From the NCBI RefSeq assembly GCF_025766255.1, contig NW_026516675.1:1-64000 (forward strand): a stretch of 64,000 bases of DNA, given 5' to 3'. The notes beneath the pieces are model-generated. The model was not told the DNA's origin and searched no databases. It saw only the letters and a program-made list of their open reading frames with translations. The position numbers and the translations under genes were made by a program. Of this stretch, positions 20,934 through 31,530 are shown piece by piece. This stretch comes from Zychaea mexicana (lineage: Eukaryota; Mucoromycota; Mucoromycetes; Mucorales; Lichtheimiaceae). Position 1 is the stretch's first letter; each line of letters opens with the position of its first letter.

Positions 20934-21932
20934 ATTTTCCTTTTTATGTCCAACAATACTTTCTATTTCATATGATGCAGTTGCACGCTGTTTACCTTTT
21001 ATATTTCTTCTTCTTTTCCTAGTACGTTCATTAAAATTAGGAATATCATTATCATTTTCACTATTTTTTAATTCATCTGATTCACTATCATTATCTATAA
21101 CCATTGTATTATTTGATACTGTCATATTTAATAAATCATTTTGTAGTTGTACCATTCTATCAAGTTTATCTTTATTTTGTTTATTACTACTAACAACTAT
21201 ATCAATTAATTTTTTTCAATAGGAAAATCAAAATCATGACTATGCCATAATTTATGGTGAGGTAAAACAGGTATATTAAATAATTCAACGAATTTTGTAA
21301 TATTCTTTAATAAACAAGCTACTTGAAATTGGAGGTTATAAAATTTAATATTATCTATTTTTACAATTGATTTATTATTATTAAATCGATAAAATTTATT
21401 GCCAATTTCAGAAAACTGATTTTCAATTTTACTTCTAAAGCTTCCAAATGTATTATTAAAATGTTCTTCAGTAATAGTTAGATTTTCATTTATATTTTTA
21501 CGTATTGGATAAACAAAGTTATCATTGTTAAAATCATATCCAAAATAAATGATCATATGATCATTTTATTTTACCAATGAAATTTTTAATTTCATTTTTT
21601 TATTGGTCAAATATTAAAATATAAATTAAGAAATAAATTTTATTTATTTCTACTAGTAGAAATGGGATTAACCCATTTCTTTTTTAAAACTTTTAGAAAA
21701 TATAAAAAACCAATAATTAATTATTGGATTTTTTAATTGTTTTGAAATAATGTACCAAAAAAATATTTGTGGTTACACAAATACCTTGGCATTAATTATT
21801 TCTAGAAGTAATAGATAAATAATTTTGTAAACATTTATGTTTACTAACAATTATATTTCTTTTTATTTAAACATTGAAAAACAATTATTTTTTAATAAAA
21901 ATAATTATGTTTTTGTAACCAACAAGGTAATG
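20879..21932. mobile_element. AT-rich TIR element B with chromodomain-transposase remnant
   Basis: The left end is the same GCATTACCAACTG sequence as element A. The right end at 21911-21932 reads TTTTGTAACCAACAAGGTAATG, which matches the TIR with its middle deleted. The inside carries a decayed minus-strand chromodomain-transposase copy. Confidence 0.5.
20936..21556 (-). pseudogene. Fragment of chromodomain-fused DDE transposase
   Basis: Minus-strand pieces resemble the intact protein at 22390-23934. 21556-21206 reads FVYPIRKNINENLT, FGSFRSKIENQF (the Glu region) and YNLQFQVACLLKN. 21155-20936 reads an acidic linker, RKRRRNIKGKQRA and YEIESIVGHK, the start of a chromodomain. The N-terminal half, including the first two Asp residues, is missing, and the chromodomain is cut at the element end. 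The protein sequence differs clearly from the 22390 copy, so it is an older or different member of the family. Confidence 0.7.
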
Positions 21933-22281
21933 TAGTACCCACTATCCTGTCGTGCTCCCATTTACAAAGGGGACCATGAAGACCAACAAAAAAGGGTAAG
22001 CACAGGAAAGAAAATGTATAAAAGTAATTCTACTGATATTCTCATTGCAAAGAACCGATGGACAAGCCCAAGGTTCAGCCGACTTGCGATTTTCTGATCT
22101 GTCAATAAATTTCGCATACAGTGGTTTACGCGAACAGGGCTTGTTGATCACGGAAATCAAACCACCTCACAAGATAAGGACTGGAAGCAGACCAGATCTG
22201 GTGAAGCTCGCCAACGAGATGAAGGCGTCGATCGACAAGATGGTGGAGGATGGCTGTGATGACAAAGATATAGGCAACTAG
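21933..22281 (+). pseudogene. Exons of unknown gene, possible 3' part of the 5380 gene
   Basis: Two exons are readable: 21933-21995 (STHYPVVLPFTKGTMKTNKKG) and 22053-22281, separated by a 57-nt GTAAGC..AAG intron that keeps frame. The second encodes ADLRFSDLSINFAYSGL, LLITEIKPPHK and SRPDLVKLANEMKASIDKM. The E-x-K in TEIKPP recalls PD-(D/E)xK nucleases, but that is weak evidence. The frame stops at GN* just before the AT-rich DNA leading to the chromodomain transposase, so it looks truncated at both ends by insertions. The strand and style match the truncated gene at 5380-6860. Confidence 0.5.
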
Positions 22282-22389
22282 TTGTTAAAGATAGTACTCA
22301 GTTGAATTGATAGAATCCATTATATCTTATCAACTAAATATAATTAAAAAAATCAAAAAAACTGAATTTTTTTCTAATAAAAAAACAAG
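22282..22389. other. AT-rich leader before chromodomain transposase
   Basis: AT-rich sequence with a GATAGTACTCAGTTGAATTGATAG stretch split around 22290-22315. Probably the 5' part of the element carrying the 22390 gene; its terminus was not identified. Confidence 0.3.
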
Positions 22390-23934
22390 ATGGATAAAAA
22401 ATTTGATGATAATATTAATCATGAAGTTAATGAAATTATTATAAATGAATGGCAATTTTTGAATAATAATTGGCCTATTATGCATAATAAATATAAGCAT
22501 AGAACAGAGATTAAAGATGTAGACTTTATTGATGATATTAAAATAGAACTAAAAAATAAAATTGGTTATGTGGCAGTATTTTTTTTCCTTACTATGCTGT
22601 ATGGTGTTTGTGAATATCCTGGACCATATAGTGAATTAGAAAAAGGATTAGTAATATTATATCATTTAGTATGTGGTGAAACAGGTCAATATATGAATAG
22701 ATATATGAAATATTCTTCCTTTTATGCTATATATCAAAAGTTTTGGATAGATAATTATAAAGTTTTAAATAAAAAAGTTGATGAATTTTTATCCAAAATG
22801 TTTTCATCTCCAAAATTAAGAATTTATAGTGCATTAAAAAGAAATCCTAAACAATTTAAACATGTGACACTGATTATAGATGGACATGATTCTAAAATCA
22901 ACTATGTTAATACAAATATTAAAAGGGAAAAATTATATTCCTACAAGCTAAAAAAACCTGGATGTAGAACTCAAATTATTTGTGATATAAATGAAATGAT
23001 TTTGTGGGTATCTAAAAGTGAATTTTGTAGTGAAAGTTCTGATGGTAATATGTTTTTAAATATGAAGTTATATAATAAATTGTATATTACAGATTGTTTA
23101 GCTATGGATGGAGGTTATCCATTATTTTTAAATCAATTTTATCAAATTTCAGAAGAAAAAGGAAAGTCATACTCAGATGATAATTTTATTTATCCTATTA
23201 GAAAAGATATTGGAGTTGATTTAACTTATCATGAAACACATTATAATGATATTTTTGGAAGTTTTACATCTATTATCGAAAATGAATTTTCAGTATTGGG
23301 TAGTAAATTTAATAGGTTTAATAATAATCATAAGGCTACAAAAATGCATGATATAAAGCATTATAATTTACAATTTAAAGTAGCTTGCTTATTTAAAAAT
23401 TTACATAAATTTGTAGATGACTTTGGTATTAATATTCAATCTCATCATAAATTATGGGAAACAAAAGGTTTTAATTTCTCTATTGAAGGAAAAATGATAG
23501 ATATTGTTATATCAAATGAAATTAAAGTTAAAGAAAAAACCAAACGAATTGAAGAACTACAACAAAAATTACTATCAATAGAATTAAATGATGATATTGA
23601 TATTATAATTAGTGAAAATGAAATGGATGTTGATAATAATAGTTCTGATTCTGAATTAGATGTTCCAAAGGAATATAATAGAAATAAAAGAAAAAGAAAT
23701 AAAGGTAAAAATAAAGTTACTGATATAAATAAATTTAGAAATAATGATAAAAAGGTATATGAAATTGAATGCATTGTTGGTCATAAAGTTATTGATAATG
23801 AATATCAGTTTTTGATTAAATGGAAAGATTATTCTGACAATGATAATAGTTGGATTTCTATTAATGAATTTAATCAAAAAGATATGTTAAAAAAGTATGC
23901 TAATCAAAACCAATTAGTTATTACTTTAAATTAA
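22390..23934 (+). CDS. DDE transposase fused to a C-terminal chromodomain, intact
   Basis: This is a 514-residue single-exon protein from ATG 22390. The middle is a Harbinger-like DDE core: TLIIDGHDSK (Asp near 164), IICDINEMILWVSKS, CLAMDGGYPLF (Asp near 240), and FGSFTSIIENEFSVLGSKF (Glu near 297). A Glu/Asn/Asp-rich linker with a basic patch (NRNKRKRNKGKNK) leads to a chromodomain from about residue 457 (YEIECIVGHKV, FLIKWKDYSDNDNSWI). Aromatic positions expected for a methyl-lysine cage are present (Y, W, and later W/Y). The coding is extremely AT-rich and Asn/Lys-rich, unlike the neighbours. A fragment of a paralogue is at 20936-21556. A chromodomain on an integrating enzyme usually suggests targeting to histone-marked chromatin; that function here is inference. 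The element's ends were not found. Confidence 0.85.
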   Translation: MDKKFDDNINHEVNEIIINEWQFLNNNWPIMHNKYKHRTEIKDVDFIDDIKIELKNKIGYVAVFFFLTMLYGVCEYPGPYSELEKGLVILYHLVCGETGQYMNRYMKYSSFYAIYQKFWIDNYKVLNKKVDEFLSKMFSSPKLRIYSALKRNPKQFKHVTLIIDGHDSKINYVNTNIKREKLYSYKLKKPGCRTQIICDINEMILWVSKSEFCSESSDGNMFLNMKLYNKLYITDCLAMDGGYPLFLNQFYQISEEKGKSYSDDNFIYPIRKDIGVDLTYHETHYNDIFGSFTSIIENEFSVLGSKFNRFNNNHKATKMHDIKHYNLQFKVACLFKNLHKFVDDFGINIQSHHKLWETKGFNFSIEGKMIDIVISNEIKVKEKTKRIEELQQKLLSIELNDDIDIIISENEMDVDNNSSDSELDVPKEYNRNKRKRNKGKNKVTDINKFRNNDKKVYEIECIVGHKVIDNEYQFLIKWKDYSDNDNSWISINEFNQKDMLKKYANQNQLVITLN

Positions 23935-24340
23935 TTTGACACTCTACCCTATATAACAAAATAATAAGGAGTTATCTTCGGGGATTGGCTTGGGTCACAA
24001 AACTGAGTCACCAGCCAAATTGTGACCTTACACACAATAATCGCATTGTAGAAAAAATTTGAGTACCCGCTAGGTCACCGCTATGAATCATTTATGACAC
24101 ATCTTGCATATGCCTTTGACATGACACACATCCTTAGACTCAACGAGCGTAGCAGTAACAATGCAATAACACGTACATTGACTCATTCTCAATTAGATTA
24201 GCATCAGTGTTTTCTTTGCTATCACAAATGATATAAATAAAAGACCATTTACTATTCTCAAAAATGTTGCCTTTATTTAGTTGCAATATATTTCCAACTT
24301 TTCAAGCTCTACACTTTTTTCTAACACATCTTTGTCAATT
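23935..24340. other. Gap between chromodomain transposase and Crypton
   Basis: AT-rich DNA, then from about 23980 a segment with short inverted motifs (GGGTCACAAAACTGAGTCACC). GTCACCAGCCAAATTGTGACC at 24007-24027 has an inverted partner at 26884-26905 and may be a Crypton end. No gene seen. Confidence 0.4.
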
Positions 24341-26905
24341 ATGTCTCTCAACACCACTGCCAGCTCCTCTACGTATCAGGCCTCGCAAATGGCTATGCGT
24401 GAATCTATGAATGAAACGCACCATGAAGCACTTGAAGCACGCCCAGCCAACACGAAGAAAACCTATGTCAACAAGCAAACGGAATACCGTCAATGGTGCG
24501 ATAGAATGATGCCGCATTTGCCTGCAGAAACTCGTTATATTGTTTATGGCGACAAGCTCCATTTGTTTCTCAAAGAAGAGGTATGTACAATAATTATGAA
24601 ATGTGCGACTTCAAAATCATAGTTTTGCTGTACTGCTTCTTAGCTTATACAATCTCAATTAACAGGTCATGAACCGTGATGCTCGTCGCAAGGGCAAAGG
24701 ATCGACCCAGCTCAAGAAAATCAAAGCTTCCACTTTCATGAGCTACGTTGCCGCCATCGTCGATTTATATCAGCAACAAGTTCGTTCGTTTGCCAATAGT
24801 CATCCTCATCCACGTAGCGCTGTCAAGGAACTTATCGACCTCGTCCAAATCCGCGAAGAAAGCCAACGACGTGAAAATTACGACGAACGTGCACTTGGAA
24901 CATTGATCGATGGATATACAACCACCGATCAGATTGCCGACGTTGTCGATTACTACATGGCCAAGAACGAAGGGTCTCACTTGCGCAATGCTCTCGCATT
25001 TTTGCTTTCTCACTATTGTTTGTTGCGAAGCGAGTCAGCACGGAAGGCTACCTTACCCGATATGCACAGTGTCGAATTGGAGCGTGAAGGCCCGTCCGAA
25101 TGCCATTCCCTCATGATGATTATCAAGCAAGGAAAGACAAACAAGCACGGTCGTCTGGAACTTGTCGCCTGCATCCGGAACACTCGCGTCGAGATATGCC
25201 CCTTCATGGCTCTTTCTTTTTATTTTTTCTGGCGTTGGCATGTCGAAAACGAACCATTCCCCGTCTTCACTCATAACCAAGATTGGTATGATATCCGCTT
25301 GCTCAAGAGCACCTCTCCTTCCGCCACCAACACCACCGAAATCTCATATCAGCAGCAACTTCGAGCGATCGACGAGGCGTTTGCCAAATGTAACATTGTC
25401 TCCTCTAAGAAGACACATGCCGCCCGTGGATCCTCATGCAAGATGGCAGATTTGGATGGTGCCGACGAGGCGCAGATAAGAAGATTAGGCAGATGGAACA
25501 ACACTACGATGAATGGTGCTTACTTGACAAGTCTTCCTCGTGAAGTCATGCGCGTCTTGGCCGGCTTTCCTGCTCAACAGGGTCACTTCTTTCTGCCTCG
25601 TGCTGCCGTTAACCCTCCTCAAGAATTATGCAAAAAGATTTTTCCTCGTGTCGAATACTGGCTGGAAACAATTCGACCTGATCAAGTGGCTGCCGCCGGG
25701 TTTCTGCGTCTCTTAGGTGTTCTGCGCGTTACGTTTCTTCAAGACGCTGTGCTTATGCAAGAAAAGTATCCGCATCATCCAATTTTTCTCAATCATATAT
25801 TCAGAGAGCCGTTATACATCCAGTTCAAAGAGTAAGTATTGATTTTAAAAAATGCACAAGATGATCATCAATATGGTACTTATTGTTGTTACTATTTTGA
25901 CTATTAGAGATCTTCAACGATCCATCCAAGAAGATGCCACCCCTCAAGATCTGCTCTTGCAACGTGCCGTACCTCACCTTGAGCAACGCATGAGCACGAT
26001 GAACAATGAAATGGTTTCGCGGTTAGATGCAATGCAAATGCAGATGGAAAATATGACGAAGAACCTTTCTGACCTCGTATCCGGCCGTGCGACGGTAAAC
26101 CTAAGCATCAATTGGCCATCATCATCATCAGCAGCAGCAGCACCAATGCCAACACAGCAGCACCATCCAGAGCAGCAGCCAACAACAGCAACAGTTACAT
26201 CCATCCCGAGTTCAGCACCTTCCGAATCATTGGGTCTTGATGCAACGAGTGAGCCACCGTTTTACATGATGAGCCGGGGAATCAAGACCGTCACTGACCT
26301 TTGGGCAGAGTGGTCGGTTGGGCTTGCTGGAGGCTATGCAGTGAAAACACTGGAACAACGTTGGGGTGCAAAATGGAGAAACGGCGATCGCAAGTTCTTC
26401 AGTCGCAGAATCAAGATCATTAAGGAGGTCGAGCGATTTGCCTCTGCCAAAGGGATTTCGGAAACGACAGCAGCAGCAATGGGTGAAGAAAGGCGCAATG
26501 CTCTTGGACTTAGCTTAAACGAGCTTAACAAACAGGCGACAACGATTTTCCAAAATATTTAGGTGTTTATGATAGCTCTTTTCTCCCTTTGCTACTTGTT
26601 CAGCAGACCCACTTAAACTATTTACTTGAAATAAATGAAACATATTTTGTTTGTTGTAAAATATCTTTCCGTCATATGTTTTAGATTTACTGTTGTAATG
26701 GCGAAATCGCAAGTATAATATAGATGAATTTGAAAATGGAACACATGACAATGACAGGTAGTAGCATAGCAACGGTGTCAGAAACAAAAGGACAGAGAGT
26801 AATATTATTATTTTGTGACCCGCACGGCAATAACTCCAGTTATTTCTCATGTAGATGGCAGAAAACAAGTGTTATTTCTTGCGGGTCCCAAATTTTGCTG
26901 GTGAC
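24007..26905 (+). mobile_element. Crypton DNA transposon (tyrosine recombinase), boundaries tentative
   Basis: The outer limits are set by an imperfect 21-22-bp inverted match (24007-24027 with 26884-26905) that encloses the recombinase gene. Cryptons usually lack TIRs, so these could be recombinase-binding sites near the ends rather than true termini. Confidence 0.5.
24341..26562 (+). CDS. Crypton tyrosine recombinase with GCR1_C-like tail, intact
   Basis: The model is three exons, 24341-24580, 24666-25831 and 25908-26562, all with GT..AG introns and phases that fit, giving 686 residues. The start is ATG 24341 (MSLNTTASSSTYQAS). The N-terminal SAM-like DNA-binding half (TKKTYVNKQTEYRQWC) is followed by the catalytic half: LLRSESARKA (first Arg), KKTHAARGSSCKM (His-x-x-Arg), QIRRLGRW, and GAYLTSLPREV (nucleophile Tyr). 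A coiled-coil and Gln/Ser-rich linker joins a C-terminal GCR1_C-like DNA-binding domain (VTDLWAEWSVGL, WGAKWRNGDRKFFSRR). This is the layout of fungal Cryptons, which integrate by site-specific recombination through a circular form. No stops or frameshifts are visible, so it may be active. Confidence 0.88.
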
Positions 26906-26950
26906 CTGCTGTGACATGTCGGGAGATTGAGGTTGTATAATACTGTATAG
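26563..26950. other. Crypton 3' flank
   Basis: No gene. It contains the inverted motif at 26884-26905 and a nearby GTGACCCGCACGG segment (26815-26828). AT-rich otherwise. Confidence 0.35.
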
Positions 26951-28101
26951 ATGCCTACTGTTAGCAATCTCCAAGCCCAGCGACAACGGCGCATGGCGCA
27001 GCGTGAAAATGATGCCCAACAGCAGAACAGTATCCTAGATCGGCAGCAGCAACAACAACAGCATAACGCGCTCTTGGATACTGTCTGTAATTTGCAGGCC
27101 GAGAACCAGGCACTGCATGAAAAGGTCGATAGAATTGGCCAAACAGTTGCCAATATGGCATATCGTACTGCCACAGTTGGTAGTAGGGCCCTCGGTGAAG
27201 GTCAAGGTGGTGGCGTTGGCGTTGGCCGTCAAGCTGAAGCGCGTGGTCGTCGTGTTCCACTTGTGTCTGTAAGTGCCATACTAGAGAACAGAGAGACAAT
27301 TGTAAAAAAAAGAAAGTGGTGAATATTAGAACAGTGATGATTGCTAAGAAAGAATTCTATTATTACAATAAATGTGTTGAAGGATTGTATACGTACACAG
27401 AATGAGCGACTGGGCGACACTGGTCTCAGGCTCGACCTCCCCTTCACAAACCAGGCCAACAAGGATGCCGTGAAGCGCCTTGTCGACTACATCGAAGGCC
27501 AAGGCTGCTTCAACTTGGACAAGAAGCAGATCAAAAAAATGGTCTACACCGATTTTGATAATTTAAGGACGAAGGGGAACGAGTCGCCTGAGACGAAAGC
27601 GCGCAAAAAAGTGATGAGAAGACGCTATTAGCGCAGACATAGCGTAAGTAAAGTAATAGGAGGTTTTGTAAGAGTATTGTCTTAACATCTGAAACAGAAA
27701 TTAGTACGACGACTCAATGTTTTCCAGCAACATGCGATCGAACTGGAGGAACAGTACCCCAGTGGAAAGTCGTTGCTCTAGGACGGATGTATGTCGGAAG
27801 AGGAGACTGACAACGAAAGCAGTATCACTAGTGTCCTGCGCAGTGGCAAGCGTGTCTCGGTCTTCATGCCCGAATGGCGTAGTAAGCGGGTAATTACTTT
27901 CTCAAAGTAGATTTCTTTACGCGTGAATCTTGACAGAGATGTTGTTTGTAGGCAAACGTCTTTCTGAAAAGACTTGACGATTTCAGACTGGCTGTGGACG
28001 TTGACTCGCAGCCAAACGTGCTTGAACGATCAGTAGCACGAAAGGCAGTTACCTTGCGCTCGGCTGTGCACGAGCAGCTGCAAGACTGGATGTTTGCTTA
28101 A
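26951..28101 (+). pseudogene. Spliced coiled-coil gene of unknown function, two TAG stops
   Basis: Four exons fit with phase-0 GT..AG introns: 26951-27268, 27401-27643, 27698-27889 and 27952-28101. The N-terminus is a Gln/Arg-rich coiled coil (LQAQRQRRMAQREND, LQAENQALHEKVDRIG), followed by a Gly-rich linker. Exon 2 encodes a globular segment (LDLPFTNQANKDAVKRLVDY). Exons 3 and 4 encode a basic, helical C-terminus ending DWMF A. In-frame TAG codons at 27629-27631 and 27778-27780 break it. I do not recognise the family. It lies between the Crypton and the Tnp2 element and could belong to either or be host. Confidence 0.55.
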
Positions 28102-28311
28102 AGTAAATAAAGCAGTTGCCGGCTGATGCTGTGTAGGTTAGGGGTGGGCAAAAAAACGTCTGTATAAGATGCGTGTGTGAGTGTGCTATTTATTTGGTGG
28201 GGGGAGGAAGAAGCAAGAGGCCGCTCGTGTTGAGTAGTTGGTAGGGGGAGAAAGAAATAAGAGAAAGATAGTTTTGAGAAGGGGGAGGAGAAGTAATTGC
28301 TTCTCTTTGTT
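28102..28311. other. Spacer before Tnp2 gene
   Basis: Purine-rich (GGGGGAGGAAG) spacer; it has TAGGGGTGGGCAAAA (28139-28153), which resembles a hAT terminus, but no partner end was found. Confidence 0.25.
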
Positions 28312-31300
28312 TTACGCCAACATCTTTTTAGGCAACGGAATAACGACTGTTCTACCACTTGTGTGCGTTTGATCGCCGTATTTTACAACTGCCACTTGAC
28401 TATACAGACGATGAATGGGCACGATGCAGTGCATGTCCTCAGCAAGGAAGTGGCTACGCCATGTCTCCAGATATTCACCCACGAACAACGACTCATTACT
28501 GCTGTAAATGCTATGCCAGCGAACAAAGGCAAGAACATGTTCTTTGAGCTGGGCGTCGACCTTTAACTCGTGGCGGAAGAAGTACTGGATTTCGCACGGC
28601 CAAGCGATCAGTTCGCCTCGATCTTCTGCTTCATACAGCACCTGAGCGTGCGTACCACGCCGCGATCTTGCTTCTTTGCTCCTAAAGAGCTGACCCACAA
28701 TGGTGATTGTCTTCATCTTGTTATAACGATTGTTCACAAATACCTGGCTACCCTGCGAATCTCTGTAATGGTCCAGATGGGTGCCATAAACGCATCGATA
28801 AAAGGCAAGAAGGAAATTATACACTGGGTCAGGCATAAACGTTGCTGGTGCAAATTCTAATAGGTATGCATCTGGTGGTAGTGGCTCGCCTCCAGTGGCC
28901 TATTCAGTACCGGTCGGCAGCGCAAAAAATCTGTGTGGATCGAACACACCACTCATAGTGTCACTAGTTTGCTTCATCGGCTGCACGATGTCCAAAAAGC
29001 AATTCAAGAAGGCGAAATGGCTTAGCTTGTCCATGAAGCGGTCCTCAAACGACCGGACAAAGTCGCGAGCACCTGTCTTTTGCAAGAACTTCTTCATGAA
29101 CGTCATCTTGAATGAATCCTTCTGGTTCGTATTAATCTCCTTTAAATATCTATTATATCTCTCAAAACTAAAGAGCCAGAAAGCATATAAAGGTCCAAAA
29201 TCCTCGATCGTTACGTCCAAGTGCATATGCAGATGCATATTTGGCGTGATTTGCTCTCTGCCATATATGCGTTCGACACCATGACAAAAGTCCAGCAAAA
29301 ACGTGTTGGCTCCTTCTATCTCGTTCATGGTGACGGAAGGCTTGACCAGCAATCGATAGGCGTTTACGAAGCTCAGCCAGTGAGCGAGAAGATGGAGGGG
29401 CAGATGGTTTTGCAAGACGAAGGGCGAGTATACGATACACCACGATTTCTAATCATCAACGGTCATAAAAGAGAAGCCAGCTCCGATCTTCCGCTTCAAG
29501 GAAATGTAGGCAGGAGGGAGCACGATGCTGTCTGCCAAAACCTGCATTTCACAAAGGTCCTGCCTGGTAAGGTCGCCGTTTTCGATCCACATCTTAGTTA
29601 TATGTTTTGCCGTGCCAAGAAACAAGTTGTGCATTGGATCGATGATCGTGCAGCGAACAGGATCGAAGTATTCAAGGCGTTGCAATTCAGACCATCGTGT
29701 TCTGGTGTCACGTTCGATCTGTCAGTAAGCAGCAAGTGTCTCGGCTTGTCGCCAATGCTGGGCGTTCTCTCGATTGTCTTCGCGTGTCCGCAATTCCCAT
29801 TCGTCCAAATTGAATCCCGAGTAGTCGATGTCTGATGTGCCAGGGAAAACGGGAAATTGGCGAGCGCACTTATGGCAAGCACAAGTACTTGCATGCGAGG
29901 TGAATCCACTTGTTTTTCTGGCGGCAGGTATATCACAAGCATTGAGTAGGAGTGCCAAACGTACTTGCGCTCCGTCTGGACACTCATTCGTCCCGATCGT
30001 TTTCCAGTCATACCACTGAAGCAAATCATCAACCATTGGGCGCAGGTAATGATTCATGTCAGAAGTGCTGGGTTCTCGAGGACCTGGCATTACTCCAACG
30101 AGTATAACGTTTTCGGTTTTGTAGCGCTCAGATCGGGGGAGATTGTTGACAGTTAGGTAAATTGCACCACAGGAGTAAGTCGAATTTATGAACGGGCCAA
30201 ACCAGTCAACGTTGAGCGTAAGCAAAAGCGATCGAATCTCTTCAACGAATCGACGACCAGCACGATCAACAAGATCTCGCCACATGTCACCATCATAAAC
30301 GTCAAAAAAAGCATTTGCCACACTTCTGCGATCGCGCCATGCTTCGATCATTGCTTCGAATCCCGGTCGCTTGAACAGTCGCTCAATACTCGCAGACAAG
30401 GGCTGGTAAGCAGATTCTTTAATTGGTAACAGGCTATTACCCGTGGATCGAAACAGTGCTTGACCACAGAGGCGGTTGTAACGGATATCGTCATTCGTGC
30501 ATGTGCGCGGGCAATCTGGAGTCAAAAGGTAAATGCTATGGCATTTTGGGCAAGATACATAACGACGCAGGGAATCGATCTGGGCAGAGATGCCAGTGAT
30601 TCGACGCAAGGTAGCAAGAGAGAGAGAAAGGCGGTCGGTGGACGGGAGCGGAAGATCTTCGAGGAGGAGTCCACAAAACTCAATAAGCGCCGTTGACATA
30701 TGCTCAGACATAAGGTGCAGCTGGAAGAGGACAAGGAAAACAATGACAAGGACATAGGGATGCGAATATCCCGAAAGCAATGATGTGCGTGCAGGAGAAC
30801 TTGTAGTAGCATCTTTTGGAAGGTATGAGAAATATTAAACGATTGTAATAAAATGGGTTGCCTTGGACACATATTAGCATATACACACCTCCTTCCTCGT
30901 CAATGCTGGCTGTCTCAATTACATTGCCATTGTCACCATCGATCTCCCATTCGACATCGTCTGCATCAAGCAAACGATCGTCGCTTGCTATTGATTCCTC
31001 TTCTTCCTCAACCCCAAAGACAGTGTCCTCAGCAGAGAATGATAACTGGTAAACGGCAGCAACAGCTATATACATTCAACTATAATTATTTTTTACTCTT
31101 TACTACTTTTTGATCGCTTATCTCAGCATACTAGGAGAAGGGGAGGGAGAAGGCTCATTCAAAACGCCATCGTCAATATCTATAGCATCGATATCCATAT
31201 TATTCGCTGATGCCGACAGTGACGGTTGGGAGGGTGAAGGCTGCTCGCCTTCAAATGTAGCTATAATTGCACTCACTGTAGTACGAAATATATTATTAAT

Positions 31301-31530
31301 ACAGTACCAACACTTGATATCCTACATCAGCAGCTATACCATTGTGCGACATTCTAGATCTTGCAGCATTCACAGAACGTTGAGTATGCTGTTCTCTTTG
31401 CAAACGGGTGACCTCATGGAAGCCAAGAACAGTGCTTCTACTACATTCTGGGCAAAAGCATGCGACTAGCTCTGGATTATTCTCTATGACGAGATGGGAA
31501 TTAGAAAAAGAACAATGATCAAGACGATCG
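28312..31530 (-). pseudogene. Tnp2/CACTA-like transposase, three in-frame stops
   Basis: 5' exons on the minus strand: a zinc-binding start (CFCPECSRSTVLGFHEV, about 31460-31340), an acidic exon (about 31260-31130) and another (about 31060-30895). A long exon then runs from about 30818 to the stop at 28312. Features in order are a Cys-rich motif (YVSCPKCHSIYLL...RLCGQALF), LTLNVDWFGPF (Asp), HASTCACHKCARQFPVF, DPMHNLFLGTAKH (a hallmark of fungal Tnp2-like proteins), and a DUF4218-like part (MNEIEGANTFLLDFCHGVER, PNMHLHMHL). One frame stays open except for TGA 29722-29724, TAG 29449-29451 (where relatives have Trp after TVDD) and TAG 28900-28902. Conserved residues remain around each stop. The element termini were not found. 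CMC (CACTA) superfamily is the best assignment. Confidence 0.8.

Noticed and set aside
24007..24031. Short palindromic GGGTCAC/GTGACC cluster as a stand-alone MITE
   Set aside because: Its partner at 26884 encloses the Crypton, and no TSD or independent unit is visible.
28139..28153. hAT terminus TAGGGGTGGGCAAAA
   Set aside because: No inverted partner or 8-bp duplication found nearby.
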